From Symbiodinium natans (taxonomy: Eukaryota > Sar > Dinophyceae > Suessiales > Symbiodiniaceae), in the NCBI GenBank assembly GCA_905221605.1, contig CAJNDS010002634.1, positions 1,408,546-1,472,545 of the forward strand: 64,000 bases of DNA, given 5' to 3'. Numbering within the stretch: the stretch's first letter is position 1; each line of letters starts with the position of its first letter. The position numbers and the translations under genes were made by a program. The notes below the pieces were generated by a model. It was not told where the DNA came from. It ran no database searches and worked only from the letters and a program-made list of their open reading frames with translations. Below, in pieces: positions 63,971-64,000 of the stretch.

Positions 63971-64000
63971 CCCTCTTCCTTCGCGCCTTAGAATCCTCCA

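Noticed and set aside
1-64000. Spliced-leader gene, rRNA or 5S gene
   Set aside because: I found no stretch matching the conserved dinoflagellate leader or rRNA cores.
63837-64000. Window end as a chromosome end
   Set aside because: Unique sequence follows the array, and arrays of both orientations occur throughout.

Overview
This window is nuclear DNA of a dinoflagellate, most probably a member of the Symbiodiniaceae/Suessiales. Four things point there. (1) Arrays of the telomere unit TTTAGGG occur throughout, in both orientations. (2) Two multi-exon genes belong to families I recognise from dinoflagellate gene sets: an ankyrin-repeat protein with a short ubiquitin-like N-terminal region, and a multi-span membrane protein with SHSWHGS and RLWCVFE motifs. 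(3) Introns use GC, GA and GT donors and end AG|G. (4) Introns are built from repeated elements (introners). There is no rRNA, no intact tRNA, no CRISPR array and no bacterial-style operon. The species cannot be fixed from the sequence alone.

Layout. 1-1920 is a GC-rich 15-bp minisatellite inside a larger, partly repeated unit. 1920-7600 is telomere-type arrays alternating with unique islands of 60-150 bp, several of which read as short exons. 7669-9417 holds a complete five-exon ankyrin gene (380 residues) whose four introns are all repeated elements. A second start codon follows at 9570, directly after a pyrimidine-AG stretch. 9750-9980 is one element inserted inside another. 10-43 kb is again telomeric arrays, degenerate telomeric units, small inverted-repeat elements and exon-like islands, one with a J-domain signature at 11.9 kb. 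About 43.7-50.35 kb holds a large split gene for a TIR-like membrane protein; twelve consecutive exons from 45456 to 50347 join with matching phases into 536 residues, including a 15-nt microexon. 51.1-52.3 kb is a compound satellite (TTTAGGA array, 10-bp CG-rich repeat, 31-bp repeat, duplicated A-rich segment). 52.45-52.74 kb is the longest telomeric array. 53-64 kb returns to arrays and islands, with a SNF2-type helicase exon on the minus strand at 62.8-63.0 kb.

The most interesting signal is the relation between three layers: coding exons, at least eleven families of short repeated elements (A-H, J, L and M below, plus one single-copy palindrome), and telomeric arrays. Nearly every intron whose borders can be fixed is an element or contains one. 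Elements insert into each other. At several places a telomeric array lies inside an element and is flanked by a direct duplication of element sequence. This suggests that telomeric DNA was added at breaks or insertion sites in introners. Most long open frames on either strand are translations of telomeric repeats or of the minisatellite and are not genes.

Limits: exon islands were judged by eye from reading frame, composition and AG|G borders. Their ends are approximate and their grouping into genes is not resolved.
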